A DNA stretch of 64,000 nt from Schistosoma mansoni (GCF_000237925.1 NC_031502.1:18598909-18662908), one strand, 5' to 3'. Numbered from the stretch's first letter, positions 23,146 to 35,913 are shown. Translations and numbers: made by a program. The notes: a model not told the origin generated them from the sequence alone.

Positions 23146-23836
23146 CTAAAACAGGTAATGTCCTCATTGAGCGGGGAGCATTTGTTGACACAATCACCAC
23201 ATACATAGTCATACTGAGAACTAAGGAAAGTGCAACTGATAACCGATCTCCTGTATCATCTAATGTGAAGATCAAGCATGCAAGAGCAGATAACATTGAA
23301 AATGGAACAAGAACAAGTACAATAAAATACAGCGGCTGTCTTTTAAGATGGATAGCAATACTCACATATTGATAAGTGACATTCATATCACTACGATATT
23401 TTTTCCGTACAAAATGAACAGATTGAATTTCCCATTCACTGACATTAGAATTAGGTAAGTAACTATTATCCACTGCTGAACCATGTGTGAATGGTTGCAA
23501 AAGTAATTGTTGTTCACCACTTTGCCATGGAACAAGAATCAGAAAACATGTTTGATAATCAAACGGAAAAAATGATACATCAAGGGGACATGTCACATCT
23601 AGAACCGCGCCATGAAGCCAAGTAACTGATCCGTCATTGCTTACGGTAACGCGTCCTCTTACACCTGCACTAAAATCGAAATCAGTGGATGCTTTACCAT
23701 TCATCACGCCCACATCTGGTATCCATAAATTTGTTGTTGGTAGACTGACTTCTTGAATTTCAGAGAACTCCTCTGGATCCCAAGTTAATCTAGGATCAGT
23801 CCATCTCTTCATAACCCACGAAGAGTTTAACACCAT
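23146..23836 (-). CDS. Nicotinic acetylcholine receptor-type subunit, core exon (ligand domain, M1, M2)
   Basis: This exon encodes most of the Cys-loop receptor. It begins with the conserved W-V-x-x-x-W block (SSWVMKRWTDPRLTWDP), followed by LWIPDVGV, a complete 13-residue Cys-loop (CPLDVSFFPFDYQTC), then M1 (PLYFIVLVLVPFSMLSALAC) and M2 (GDRLSVALSLVLSMTMYVV), ending in TLPVLG before the donor GTAAGT. Loop C lacks the adjacent cysteine pair of alpha subunits, so it is a non-alpha or divergent subunit. The M1-M2 linker reads GDR in place of the usual GEK: acidic at -1', basic at 0', and with no PAR motif, which favours a cation channel. Leucine 9' is present. Position 20' is threonine rather than an acid. 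The 5' boundary is uncertain because no AG lies upstream within the open frame. Confidence 0.9.
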
Positions 23837-26800
23837 AGAAAATTTATAATTTAAACAGAATAATAAGTTATATTAAAGCATGGATACATTGGAAATAATG
23901 TTTTAATTTTTTAGAAATTACATTAAAGATCACTCAAAAAAACTTGAAACTGACTGATTGCAAAGCTGGAACCGTCTTAACTCACCTGATAATTTTTCTG
24001 TAGTTTTAGATATTACACTTTAGTGTGCTCGTTATGACGACACAAGGGAAGACCAATTGGGTTACTTTACTTAAGAATAAAAGTTATACTCAGTTAATTC
24101 AATTTCTTCTTTTTTTCCCATCACTATATGACTTATCAGATCAAGATGATTGACATACTGAAATAGATGTACTCATTTGCATGCTTAAATTTTATTTATT
24201 AATGAAAGAATAAATGTCTTAAGAGGTTTTGCTTTAAAATATCCATCCTGTTCAACGAGAAAGGCGTACCAAACCCGACTTTTTGATGAATAATGCCTCG
24301 TTTCCCTGATATCGAGTCAGTTTTGGTTGGTGTCATATTGGTAACAAGACTCATAAATGTATATACGCATATGATTCTTTGAATAAAATAGAAAATTAGA
24401 CCTTCAACTGTCTGTTTTTCCGTTGTTCAAACCCCTACCAATCTAAACAACATATTGGTTTTTCTTCTTTATATCAACCTACTCCCTAATTACCAATGTT
24501 AGAGATTAATTGACCTTTTTGAACAAAATTATGGTAATCGATTTTAACTCCATAGTTATCTACATTTATTCACACCTCTTTTAAATTTTGGTTGTAATGC
24601 ATTGTATCTTTAATTTCCTTTTTGGCATTTGTCGTCTTAACTTCGTCTTTCGGCTTCCCTCTAGTCAAATGTTTTATACAATGTTGATTGATTAAGATAT
24701 GAATTTTTGTGACATCAAAATGAAAATAAAGAAGAAAGAAATTTACCCATTAAAGATGAAGAGGCAGAGAGGTAGAGAAAAATGAAATTGTAAAAGTCAA
24801 AACTAATAAATAGTACGTCTGTTTTTTTTTTGTGCTCTATGGAAAACACAGCTGAGCTTACAATATCTCAGCGTAAGTAATGACTTGAATAATTTGTAAG
24901 GATATAAGTTAGTAAAAAAAATTACTTTAATCTCTACTTTACACAAGTTTATAAGCATATGTCAGTATTGGTTAAAGGCGATGTGGAAGAAATGATTTTC
25001 TGCTACTATTGCTACCATATATTCTCTGTGAACGTTTGTAAGCAATTCAATTAATTGAACCTTTACTCGTTATCAGTTGTTCATTATGATTGACTTTTAC
25101 TAACAATTCAGTTTAGCTATGATAATTTTATTAACTCATAAGCTAAAAGTTTATTGATACGGTCGGGACTGTTTCAGTGTTGTGAAAAGCTAAAGGATAC
25201 CAGTATGAAATATATAATTCATACATAATAATGCCTTGAATGAAGGTTGGCTATCAACTTCAAATTAAACGTTGATAACTATTGATTTGAATTAAATATA
25301 GACAAATCTTAATTCATCAGTAAAGAATATGACCCTTGTACTTGATTAAATAATGTAATATGGTCTGGATCCTCATTTATAGACAATCCAAGCCTCAAAT
25401 TGGTGTTTTTTGTTAATCGATCACAGTACAAACATATCTGGGATGACGAAATCTAAGTTTTAAATGATTTACCTTATCCGAACTAGGAATGCTTTTGAAA
25501 AATGGCAACATTCGTTGTGATGTAATCAGTCAGTTGATGTTTTTACACTTGATCTGATCAAGTATTTGAATTGTGATACAGTGAAATATTTTACATTTAT
25601 TAAATCATATCAATCTTCACAAATTTAGGGTATACTTAGTTTGAACGAAGCTGACTGTGAGAAAAACAGATTTTTTCTCAATTCCAAATAATTTAAGCAC
25701 ATAAGATATACTACACTAGTTTATCATTCTGTACCGAAGGTGTGATTTCACCTACTGAGATTTAGAAATCAACTCCTCGTTAATCATGACAGCTAGGTTT
25801 CGTTATGTATTGTCCTCCTGAGGTCAGTTGGACAATGATGGTAATTTTTGTTTGGATATAATTCAGGAATTTATTTTGATAAATAAAATAACTAATGCTC
25901 TCAAACATTTATTTCATCTTATCTAGTGATGACTGAGTTATATCATATAGTTGAAATATCAGAACAGGGTAAATGGCTTTTAGTCTATTTTTAATAAACA
26001 ACTCAACCTCCCATCAACAAATTACATACATCAAAAGAGCGAACGACGACAATTTAATAGGATCATTTAATGTTGACTTAAGTTTCTTTACTTAGATTTA
26101 CGATTAAAGTCGAATCGAAATCCTACTGGTATTTAAGATTAGACTGATTTCTGAGTCTCATATTCATTTCAAAGTCATTTACAAACTTTGTTTGATTCAA
26201 AAGTAAATCATTCGTTCTTATTTCAGTTTATGATTGTGAAGGAAAACTAATCATTGTCAACTGTTCACTGGTTACATCAATCAGTCTAATAATTAACTGC
26301 TTGTAAAGTCCTAGTTTCATGTACGATCGGTCATTAATTTTTTCGACCTTTTTCATATGCTTACCGATGCTGTTTCTTTTACATTTATTTAAAATTTGAA
26401 TTTTTCTGATGGATTAAAACATGAACTAGCGAGCGTAGCAACCTTTTTGAGAAACATAATATTCATTGAAATAATAAGTGGAGAAATTCGTTGATGTAAT
26501 GGTTAACGTGATAGAAATGAATGATTTATCGTCATGTATGGTGCCCCTGGTTCTCCCATGTATTTCTAATTAAGTAATTATTCGCTTTTTCAGTGGGTTT
26601 TAGATGAAAACAATTTTCAGCATCGTATAAATTTGATTTGTAGTCTCAAAGTTGCAAATACTATAGGCGGTCAAAAAGCACAAAAGTTTATCGAATTTTT
26701 TGAAATTCAGAGGATATTTTATCAATAAATTGCATGTGTTGTCTGAATCAGTCAACAGAAACTAATCTAAAAGGGATATAGTTTCCACTTCTTAATTTAT

Positions 26801-28472
26801 TCAAAAACAGTTTAGTAAACTATTTCTTGATGTGTCATACTTGAAAATGTTGGTTATATGAACAATATCGCAACTAAATAGAGGATAATAGTCCCTCTTT
26901 AAAATAAAATCAATCCTTGTAACTGCACATTGGAAAACGTTTTGAAAGACTTACCATAGTAAACCATCCAGAGATACTTAAGGTTTCTTCTGATTGTGAC
27001 TAAAATAGTAAGAATTAATAAATGAAACACAAAATGTTTTCATTTCTGTGGTTAATTACTGAACAGATCATGTAAAATATCTAAAGCAATCCCGGTCACC
27101 AGCAACATAAAATGTGGCACTTCTTCTGTAAAACTATTTAGACATATGAGAAGTGACTTTGAAGTTCATTTAGTGATAAATATAATGTTATTCGAGATAA
27201 AGTCTAATATAATTGTTCGTCGTATTTAATTTGAAATCATACAAAATTCAACAGTACGACAGAACCCTAAAAGAATATAAATTCAGGTTACAAGAGATGC
27301 ATTACCCTGATGTAATGGAAAGTGTGCTTTGGAGAACACAAAATATAAAGGTTAATATCCTTGACATTTCTTCAACTTCATGTCAGTTAATTTACTTATA
27401 TCTAGAAGCCAAAGAAATGATTACATACCTCAAGAGCCACTGTATTTTTAGAGTCTATTGTCATAAATCATCTCAAACAAATTACATTCCTACGGTAGTC
27501 TGCAACTGGACTAATGTAGTGTATTAAACACCAAAAACCATATTCATAAAGTTTTTAAATATCAGGTCACATTATTATCACAAAATAGAGTTCAAAAATA
27601 TGAGTATACCTGACTTTCAAAAAGAATGATGATGAGTTGTTATCATAAATTGTGTATTTAACAGTATATTAGTCAATTTTTCTATATTAGTTTGAAGATT
27701 CATCTATCAAACTACAAGAAATGATGCACTTAAACAATCTTGATGGTGACTGTTTATAGAAATTTGTTTCCAATTTAGCTTACATGAAGTGTATAAAAAA
27801 GATAATTCCTATATTTTTCTGTACGACGTTTTTAAAGTTTTGATCTCTTCTGGTGTATTCATTCTATTCAACTTTGTCATCCTAAAACATTCAGACGACC
27901 GATAATAGACAATAAGGAGTAGTAATTCTCTAAACACCGTGCGAAAAGTTAGATGATTTTCAAATAGAACGATTTCTTGTCGTACTTATGGGAAACACTG
28001 AATGAATTGCTTTCGTACCAGTAAAACGTTGTTGCTTATGAACGCCTTATTATAGTGAAGTCTCTGTAGTTGATTTGAATATTACCACGAGTATCGAGTG
28101 CCAACAACTGTAGTAAATCTTTACATTTTAGATGCTTTCGGTTAATTGTATAGAATTTGCAGTCTGAAATAATCAGTTAATCTTGAATTCTTGAAAACGA
28201 TAACGATAACTACACTTAGCAGAGAAGAGATATAACCATCTTTTTTCGTTTGTTCAATTCAGAACGAAAACGAATACCTACATTTCTGTTTCATAATGTT
28301 ATTATTGAAATACATGATGACTATGTAGACCACTCGTCCAAAGCTCAAATCTTCATGGTATAGTGAAAACTCTTAAGGCTTTTCTTTTAATGTATCTATC
28401 CGTCTATCCGAAAATTTGCGAACAAAATTTTCTACAGCATTATTGACCACAAAATACAAAAAATAGACCTAC
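23837..28472 (-). other. Receptor-gene intron, about 4.6 kb
   Basis: It starts with GTAGGT on the minus strand at 28472. The 3' end is not defined by an AG. Its content is AT-rich and I recognise neither repeats nor a further exon, though a micro-exon of about 15-20 bp could hide here (the residues equivalent to 'DEKNQ' are unaccounted for). Confidence 0.5.
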
Positions 28473-28666
28473 AAATCCAAGAATCTGTACAACATTATAG
28501 GTTATATTAACGTGTACAGGATTTGTAGATTGATTCATATAACCGTTTGGTCGGACAGTTAAACTCCCTCGATTCAGTAGTTGAGCTACCAGTTTTTCTT
28601 CTGCTGTAAATGAACCACTCCGAAGATTCGAATCACTTATTGTATATTGGGGTTCATCATATGAAA
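28473..28666 (-). CDS. Nicotinic acetylcholine receptor-type subunit, second exon (start of ligand-binding domain)
   Basis: The acceptor TTAATTTCTTTAG is followed by a two-base completion of a phenylalanine codon from 32153. The exon ends before the donor GTAGGT in phase 0. The product contains AEEKLVAQLLNRG, then LTVRPNGYMNQSTNPVHVN and ITYNVVQIL. This matches the N-terminal helix ('xEkrLvxxLL...'), the 'xRPV.N.SxPVxVxxxLxLxQI' strand and the main-immunogenic-region area of nAChR subunits. N-glycosylation sequons NQS and NIT are present. An old RTE fragment sits about 100 bp on the acceptor side of the exon. Confidence 0.85.
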
Positions 28667-28766
28667 CTAAAGAAATTAAAAATGAAGTGATCACTACATT
28701 AATTAGATAATATCGATTTTTGATTAGATCAAAATTATGATTCTGGTGGAGCAACAAATCTCCATT

Positions 28767-29125
28767 TTATGATTTGCCAAAGGGTATCTGTCTATGGACG
28801 CCGGATATCACCAGCAACAGCCTACTGTAAGAGAAAACAAACCTATTTCCAAATGAAGAGGAAATTAGGAAAACCAGTTGAAAGTGGATAGGACACAAAT
28901 TGAGAAAATCATCAAACTTCATCACGAAGCAAGCGCTACTTTGGAATCCTGAAGAAAAACGAAAAAGAGGAAGGCCAAAAAACACATTGGGTCGGGAAAT
29001 AGAAACAGACATGAAAAGGATGAATAGTAACTAGAAAGGATTGTCGAGGACAGAGTTTTGTGGAGAATGCTGGCGAGCAGCCTATGCTCCTCCACGAGGG
29101 ATTACAGGCGTAAGTAAATAATCTA
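28767..29125 (+). mobile_element. RTE-clade LINE, old 3'-end fragment
   Basis: A decayed RTE C-terminal region and 3' end: counterparts of 'PDTISNS', '[14 protein letters not shown]', '[21 protein letters not shown]' and 'ENAGEQPMLLHEG' are visible at nucleotide level, with many substitutions, breaks in frame, and the GTAAGTAAAT tail at about 29110-29120. Severely 5'-truncated. It lies in receptor intron 1, opposite in orientation to the gene, and ends about 100 bp from a splice acceptor. Confidence 0.85.
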
Positions 29126-29431
29126 TCTATGGATGATATTTCGATTAGAATATGAACACTAGATAGATAAAATATTATCTGTTGTGGCTAGTGAGAATTA
29201 ATACATTAGATTTCGCTTGTAGTCAGTTTTATTTAATATTTGTGAAATTCGCTGGAAGTTTAAGAAATCACAAAAATGTCTCACAATTATGATGTCTCTT
29301 CGAAATGAAATTAATACATTACAAATCTGATCAATAGTTTGAGATGATCATGTGGATCGATATGATAATATGGAAACAAAGTTCACCAAATAAAATGAAT
29401 TTCAATAAACCTCAATCGTTTGTACCAGCGC

Positions 29432-29467
29432 GTTAGTACTCTTTGTGACGTTAGTACTCTTTGTGAC
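29432..29467. repeat. 18-bp tandem duplication
   Basis: GTTAGTACTCTTTGTGAC occurs twice head-to-tail with no mismatch. A looser repeat of TACACTATCT follows within 40 bp. Confidence 0.9.
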
Positions 29468-30439
29468 GCAAGGTACACTATCTTACCGAATACACTATCT
29501 CAGTAAAACACGTACTGTTTACGTAACCTTTGCAGTGACCTACATTAGACTGAAAAACGTATAATGAGTTAAAGTGATTCAGCAGCAGGATGAACTATTC
29601 AGTTAGGTTGTTGTTTACGCTTAACAATATGGGTAAACAGAGAAACTCGTAACTCTTTGGGCACAGGTCCCCGTACGATAAGTAACCAGCAATTATACAT
29701 CGATCTCTCATAGGAATATTATGCGTCTACCTGAAAGACAACACTCAACAAAAGATTACATTTTTCGTAAAGTATACAAACATACATTTGTGTGATGTGT
29801 TTGATTTCCCTTATATCAATTACTGAAGTAAATTAAAATTCTGGAGTAAACTTGTTAGCTATCCCGAATGATAGCTCACAAAAAATCTAGAATATAGTTT
29901 TATATTTCTATCATCAATCAATAGCTGATGAAATGCTTAATGTTTGCTAAGTACATAAGTCTTTGGATACAAATAGTTGTAATCAGTTATAAACAAACAA
30001 ATGTCTTGAATGAACTTGAAAATTTACAAAACTATAATAGGTTTTAAAAAAGTGACCACAAAACCCGTATTAGTACTGATTAGTTAACTCGTTTCGAGAT
30101 ATTATTAGTTTTTTTAGGTTCAGTGCTCCAATCAAGAGTTCCATAACCTGTTGTGTAATGATTTACTTCAGACAATTTGAGAAGTTATTTACGTGCAAGT
30201 ATGTTTCCTTTTTGCAGTTCAAAAGGAAAACCGAAAAGTACAACTAAAACCCTGGAAACAACTAGTTGAATCTTTCGAAGAAGTGGATTCTAAAAGTTAC
30301 TGTAGAATGAATTAAAGTTATTTTATTTCTCTTGTTCATTTTCCGCGTTTATTTTCATTCGGTCAATATCGAAAGACGATTATCTCACCGAGAAGTTGAA
30401 CGCTAAATACAGGAATATCTAAATTACTAATTATGTGCA

Positions 30440-30800
30440 TAAATCAGTCATCCATGAGGCTTTTCTCAACCTGGCCAGTGTAGCTAATTTGTGTCGGGTG
30501 TGAGGCAGTTATCCACCTAAGACAATGGAAAATGGTCGCGTAATATCGTGGATTGGTTGAAGTTAGATATCAGCACCGTTGGATGCCAGCTCAGTGGTCT
30601 AGAGATTAAGCGTTAGCGCGAGACAAAAGGTCTCGGGTTTGAATCCTACTTGCGCGATTGTGGGTGCTCACTGCTAAGTCTCGTACAATGAGAAAACAGC
30701 CGTCCAGTTCTTACAAGTTGTCAACAGTGGTTTAACATTGATGAGTTCATAATCTCAGTCAAAACTCAGCAATCTCCACAACCCTATACTGCTAATTAGA
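30440..30800 (+). mobile_element. tRNA-like hammerhead SINE, diverged copy
   Basis: Homologous along its length to the SINE at 58889-59290. The leader contains ATCGTGGATTGGTTGAAG. The tRNA-like part starts at about 30587 with an A-box (GCTCAGTGGTCTAGAG), and a B-box follows (GGTTTGAATCC, about 30638-30648). A decayed hammerhead region follows (about 30663-30712), then a 3' part with CAATCTCCACAA. Both core motifs are altered compared with the good copy. It lies in receptor intron 1. Confidence 0.8.
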
Positions 30801-31447
30801 TCAACTAAGTCATTTTTTACAGTTTTCAGTAAAAGGTTAAGGGTAGAGTACGTATAATATTCTGTTTGGTTACCCCTGTATTTTAATGTCATCGTTACAC
30901 TGTAGGACCCTTCATGCAGCGAGAGCTTCTAGGTAACCCCAAAATATCGTGAGTAATGAGTGTGATTTTTGGTAGATTTATTTCAGTAATCCAAAAAAAT
31001 ATTCCAATGTAGATTGATCACTAAATCATATGATCTTAAGTTAAACTGTAACATTATTAAAACCCCCTAATTATCTGTCTCTAATTGAAATTTCAACCTA
31101 TCAATTTAGTTTTTGAATGCAATTTAGACATAGACCGTCAGTCAAGATTAATATTCGTAAAAAAAACAAAATTTCTAAACCAAAATATAAAAATATTCTA
31201 TTTCTTCTCATATGACTGACAGTAGATAGGTTTTTAACATGTGTAAAAAAATTTTGATTTACACATTTAAATGTTCTTCATGTATGCTTTGAAGAGTCCA
31301 AATTACATTGAATTATATCAATGCTATAGGTAAACAATTTTTCGAGTTAAATTGGTGAAGTATTGTTAATTATAGCAGAGTTTAAGAAATTTTTATGCAT
31401 TTCTTTATTGTTATAACAACTGGTTATTTATTAAATAATTTGACTGG

Positions 31448-31745
31448 TAAGATAGTTGTTGGAGGTAGTCAACAAGAAACCCTGGACCTAAGTTTCGTGC
31501 TACTTGGCACTTGTCAACAAGGTGTACCTGTAATCTTTAGGGAATTGATGCTCCATGACGGAGTAGATCTCGTATCACTCACCTCAGTGGTAACATCTCT
31601 GACTGTGAAGCTGGGTGACACGAGGTCGAATCGGTCAGGGAGCATCAGTTCCCTCAAGATTGCAGGTACACCTTGCTGACGATTGCCAAGTAGCATAAAA
31701 ATTAGGTTCAAGGTTTCCTGTTGACTACCTCCAGCCACCATCTTA
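31448..31745. repeat. 298-bp imperfect palindrome (head-to-head repeat pair)
   Basis: The two arms (about 31448-31590 and 31605-31745) are reverse complements at roughly 80-85 percent identity, so each strand encodes nearly the same peptide series (GGSQQETL, QQGVP, RELMLPD). This peptide similarity is a by-product of the palindrome, not evidence for genes. The central 15-30 bp is unpaired. Confidence 0.88.
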
Positions 31746-31881
31746 TCTCAACATAGTGCACAAAATTTAGAGTCACCTAGACTAGTGGCCGCATTGCACT
31801 TTGGTCGATAGGATTCGATCTGCACTAAGAAGGACCTGATATACATGACACTGATCAGCACCTAGTGGTCAATTAATTGTA
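31450..31881. mobile_element. 432-bp insertion flanked by 13-bp direct repeats
   Basis: AATTTGACTGGTA occurs exactly at 31437-31449 and again at 31882-31894, bounding the palindrome plus about 136 bp of single-copy-looking sequence on its right. The arrangement reads as a target-site duplication of a retroposed unit. The left palindrome arm appears to overlap the duplication by two bases. The element family is not recognised. Confidence 0.6.
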
Positions 31882-32152
31882 AATTTGACTGGTACTCAGA
31901 TTTATCATGTACTTGAAGTCATTCAAGTTAGTGTTCAGGTAAAACAGCTGAAAAAAGAGCGTCCTTTGAGAAGTCATTAAGGTGACAGCTTTATAAATAA
32001 GCAGTAAGCAACCTTTAGGGAATAACTATAAATACTTATGATGGTTATTTATCATCAACTAGTAGACAGAAAATTCTAGTAAAAATTAATGAACTTCAAT
32101 TAACCTGAAATAAAGCTCTTTATTCTTATCAGTATTATTATTGAAAACTTAC

Positions 32153-32357
32153 ATGTTGAAACACGGCCGCTTGTCGTTAACTGAGTTGATATGGGTACTG
32201 GTTGCGTTTTTGACGAAGCCGATGCAGCAACATTAGCTGCAACACCCTTACGTGATCTTATGTACCATGATTCAGTTGATGAATGACTAAACGTTAGACT
32301 ACTGAAATGTGTTAAGCATATAAATAATAGAAGAATGATATATCTTAGATCCATCAT
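32153..32357 (-). CDS. Nicotinic acetylcholine receptor-type subunit, first coding exon (signal peptide)
   Basis: ATG at 32357 or the adjacent one at 32354 opens a leader (MDLRYIILLLFICLTHFSS) typical of a secretory signal peptide. An Ala/Ser/Thr-rich linker of about 40 residues follows, then the donor GTAAGT. The exon ends one base into a codon, which fits the exon at 28666 exactly and gives STFSYDEP across the join. An in-frame ATG also exists at 32399; it would add 14 residues before the hydrophobic core, so I prefer the inner start. That this exon belongs to the receptor is inferred from phase, strand and the missing leader. Confidence 0.7.
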
Positions 32358-33806
32358 CAAAAATATCTCCAAAGACTTGTGTAAATTTATGCAGAACATT
32401 CATAGAACCTGTAAACAAAATGACAGCAAATTAGTTACAATGAATTATGAATAAAACTAATGCGGTGAATCAAACTATAATCAAATGCTTTTTCCTAAAT
32501 CTTATAATATCATCAAAGCATGCAGAGCATACATTATCTCACTGTGATATTGAATTGAGTAGTTTTGAATAGTAACAAAGTTTCAACTGTTTTCAGAGGT
32601 TTGATGGATAAAGCAGAAGAATTCATTACCAAGTGAAACGACGTTTTACCTTTTAAAAATTCTGTTTATAAAAGAGACATTTCATTTCAGTAAGTCCCTA
32701 TAGAATAATATTTATTAGCATCGTATAATTTCAAACCTTTATTGACTGGAGCTTAGTGCTTTAATCATTAAGAAATATTTTTAGACAAAGTGAAACTGTT
32801 AAGAATACCATTATATATCAACTTAAATGAAAGAAGGTATATTCACATAATAACAATGTTTTTCATTCCGAACTGACTCCAGACGGAGAATTATCAAAAA
32901 CAGAATTCAGTAAACAGGTGTTTCGTCCTAGAGCATACCTAAGAATTATGATCGTAAATTCACTGAAACTAAAATCTAACAGTTGTTTCTGGTTCATTGT
33001 TACAGAGTGTAGCATTTGTTTCAATATCTAGAGGGCATCTGCTAAGTTCCATCTATGGTCCCAGTTGTGTCTTGGATCCTTATGAAACATTCTGGTGAAA
33101 AATGTAGTCCTGAAGCACCAATCATTTGTAGATATCTGGTTACATTTTGCTTACTCTTGGAAAGAAAATCCAGAAATATTAGAGACAAAGTCATTGGTGG
33201 ATTTATAGATCATTTGAGTATCAAGTGCATTATATTTACGCTAACTGATTCGAAACACACAAGGGAACCTTTTGATTAAAGCTTTGTATCATCTTAAGTA
33301 AATAGATGGATTGATTTACACCTCTACGATTACGTACAGTGGCTTTCAGTCATATTACTTTAGACATTTCTGGTACGATTTCTGTCAATTAGTTACTGAT
33401 AAGATATAGTTGAATGAAATCGTACTAGTGGTTGACATTAAAGTAGGTTTCATCCCAGTGGGTAACCATATAAACATAATCACATTTCACAAATCATTTT
33501 AAGTAATTAAGAATACTGCTGTTTTTAAAAAAATAGCTGAGGTAATAAACTTGGTAATATCAGCAACATCCATTCAATGGGATGAAGAATAAATAGGTGC
33601 TTCCCATAGACTTATTTTTTTAATAGAAAATATAAAGATTACATATTTAAGAGGTCGTTTTACAATATGTAAGGTTTCAATAGATCTAGGATTCGGATAA
33701 CCAACTACTTACAATTCGGAAATTTGTTGGAATTGTCTATGAGTAGTCTAAACGTAGATGTGCTTTCGACTAGAAATTAAGTGAACTGAATCGGAAAGGC
33801 ATTTTT

Positions 33807-33810
<4 letters not shown>

Positions 33811-33852
<42 letters not shown>
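33811..33852. repeat. TA dinucleotide microsatellite
   Basis: Twenty-one uninterrupted TA units. Confidence 0.97.
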
Positions 33853-33855
<3 letters not shown>

Positions 33856-35913
33856 AATTAATATATTGCGTGCATTCGTTTTCAAACTCTTACCAATAAC
33901 ATACCACTTTATATAGATTGTTAAGACCTAGATTTTTTAAAGTGAAAACCATATGTCTATTAGAATTTTAATGGTCTAGAGTAATTATATGAGGATCTTA
34001 CTTGTAGTTGATTTTATGTACAAGCACTCCGTATGCACGTATACATTTTTGTCATTCTATTTTAAATAAATGAACATCTATTGTCTGTAAAATGGATCGA
34101 AATTACATTTCTGACATAGACAGCAGGATTCTAGAAGCGAATTGAATTACATATCAGAACTAAAAGGCGAACATCATTACGCAAAACATAAATTAAAAAT
34201 ACAAATTTGGTACGAAAGCGCTAAGCTAAGAATTCGACGTCTGTAGATGATAATTTGTATGGAACAGAGTTTAACATCGTCAGTCTTATATCAAATGCGA
34301 TTATAAATGCAACTACTAAATACAAAGAGTTCTAATTTATGAGCATATTTTGATGTTATTCAATAAATTGGAGTTAAATCACATTATGGCAATAACCTAT
34401 TTGTCTTTGCTTATACTTTTTACTTTTCAAAAATAAAATGGGGGATTTGAAATTTCTCGTGCTACAAAGCTAAACTGCGTTAATTCTACCATTAAATAAG
34501 CGTTTTTAATGATTTTGTCTTTTATACCACCAGGAGTGAATAATCAATTTAAATAAAATTCAGGCAAAAATGGGGTTAAGTTCCATTCAATTTGTTTAAC
34601 TAAGAAAAGTCTGAATATTTAAACCGCTTATTGGGATAAGGTACATTTGTAAATAAAATGTTATACCCGTTACTATTGATTTTGCAATCAGACCGGTTGA
34701 CTGAACTCATCTCTGGATCGAATTCATCATTTGTAAACCGAAGAGGATTTTATCAAAACTATCATCAGCAATTAATGTTAAAAAACCACAGGCTTATCAG
34801 CTAAATTAAATTATACTTCAAAGTAGAAGGTTTGTTTTGTTTAGAAACAAAAACAAAAATTAATTATCTACGTCAACTTTATAATAAAATATTCAGGGCT
34901 AAATTGAAATTTGCCTTACAGCGCTTATGAAATAGTCTTGAAGATAACACAACTACTTTAAAAATAGCTTAATTAAGGAAACTCAGTCGTAAGTAATTGT
35001 TTAAAATGCGCTGGTGAAAAATCGAATAAACCTATTTCATATTATTCTGTCACTTTCTTTCTTCACGTAAATATATAAGAGATACAGGTCTTCGGTAATG
35101 AAGGGAATAAAGTTTATGTTTATGAAAAGAAAGTTTCCTACTGATATAAACATGTTCTGGAAATTCTAACTAACAGTTTGCTTGCAATTATCGTGACTAA
35201 CCAATTTAATCCACTCTTTTTCAGTCAACCATTTTTGTTTACAAATATTCGAAATTCATTTTACTATACGACTTGGTGTTTTAAGCAAGTTTACTTATTT
35301 TTACTAAGAAACTAGTTAAAGTCCATTGGACGTATTTTGATTGAATTTGAGCGTAACGTTGAAATATCCCATTGAATTATGAGCGCAGATATTAGTAGAT
35401 GAATCAAATTATTGTTTTGGCAATAGTGAGTAGTTCATTTCATTCTGATTGAAAAGTAGCCCAAACGTATGTTTGATTCATAGTTTTTTTTAACAATAAT
35501 CTGCTTATACAAAAATATACATTGGTTTCATTGTTACAAAACAGTCCAGTGTTCAGGGAGTGTATTTTCGATAAAACAGTCTAGTTTTAAATTAAACCAC
35601 ACTTTACTCTGGAGTATACGGTTATAGCTTTCAATAACTTGTTAAAACTGTATTAATCAAAATTTATCTATTCATGATATCGTTTTGAAACAACGATTTT
35701 GTCTAGAATATCCAAATTAATTTTGAAAGCCCCTTAAACATTAAGTGACAAAAAAGTGATATCATACAATGAGATTATTTGATCAATAAATTAGGTAACG
35801 TTAAAAATGAAAATAAAATTGTGAATGTTTTCAATGTTTTTAATAATCAATATTGGTCATAGGTTATATTATCTTTAGAACTTGTGAATAATTAGGAAGC
35901 GAAATTTACATGA

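Larger units (their letters stand above)
28667..32152 (-). other. Receptor-gene intron 1, about 3.5 kb, repeat-rich
   Basis: GTAAGT at 32152 and TTTCTTTAG at 28667 (minus strand), phase 1 on both sides. It hosts the old RTE fragment, a short tandem duplication, a SINE and a palindrome-bearing insertion. Confidence 0.75.

Noticed and set aside
30580-30660. Possible functional tRNA gene
   Set aside because: A- and B-boxes are present but there is no cloverleaf with proper acceptor and anticodon stems; it is the head of a SINE. The same applies at 44.8, 59.1 and 63.15 kb.
31395-31741. Two overlapping opposite-strand open stretches with similar peptides
   Set aside because: The similarity is forced by the palindrome; no start context, splice sites or known domain.
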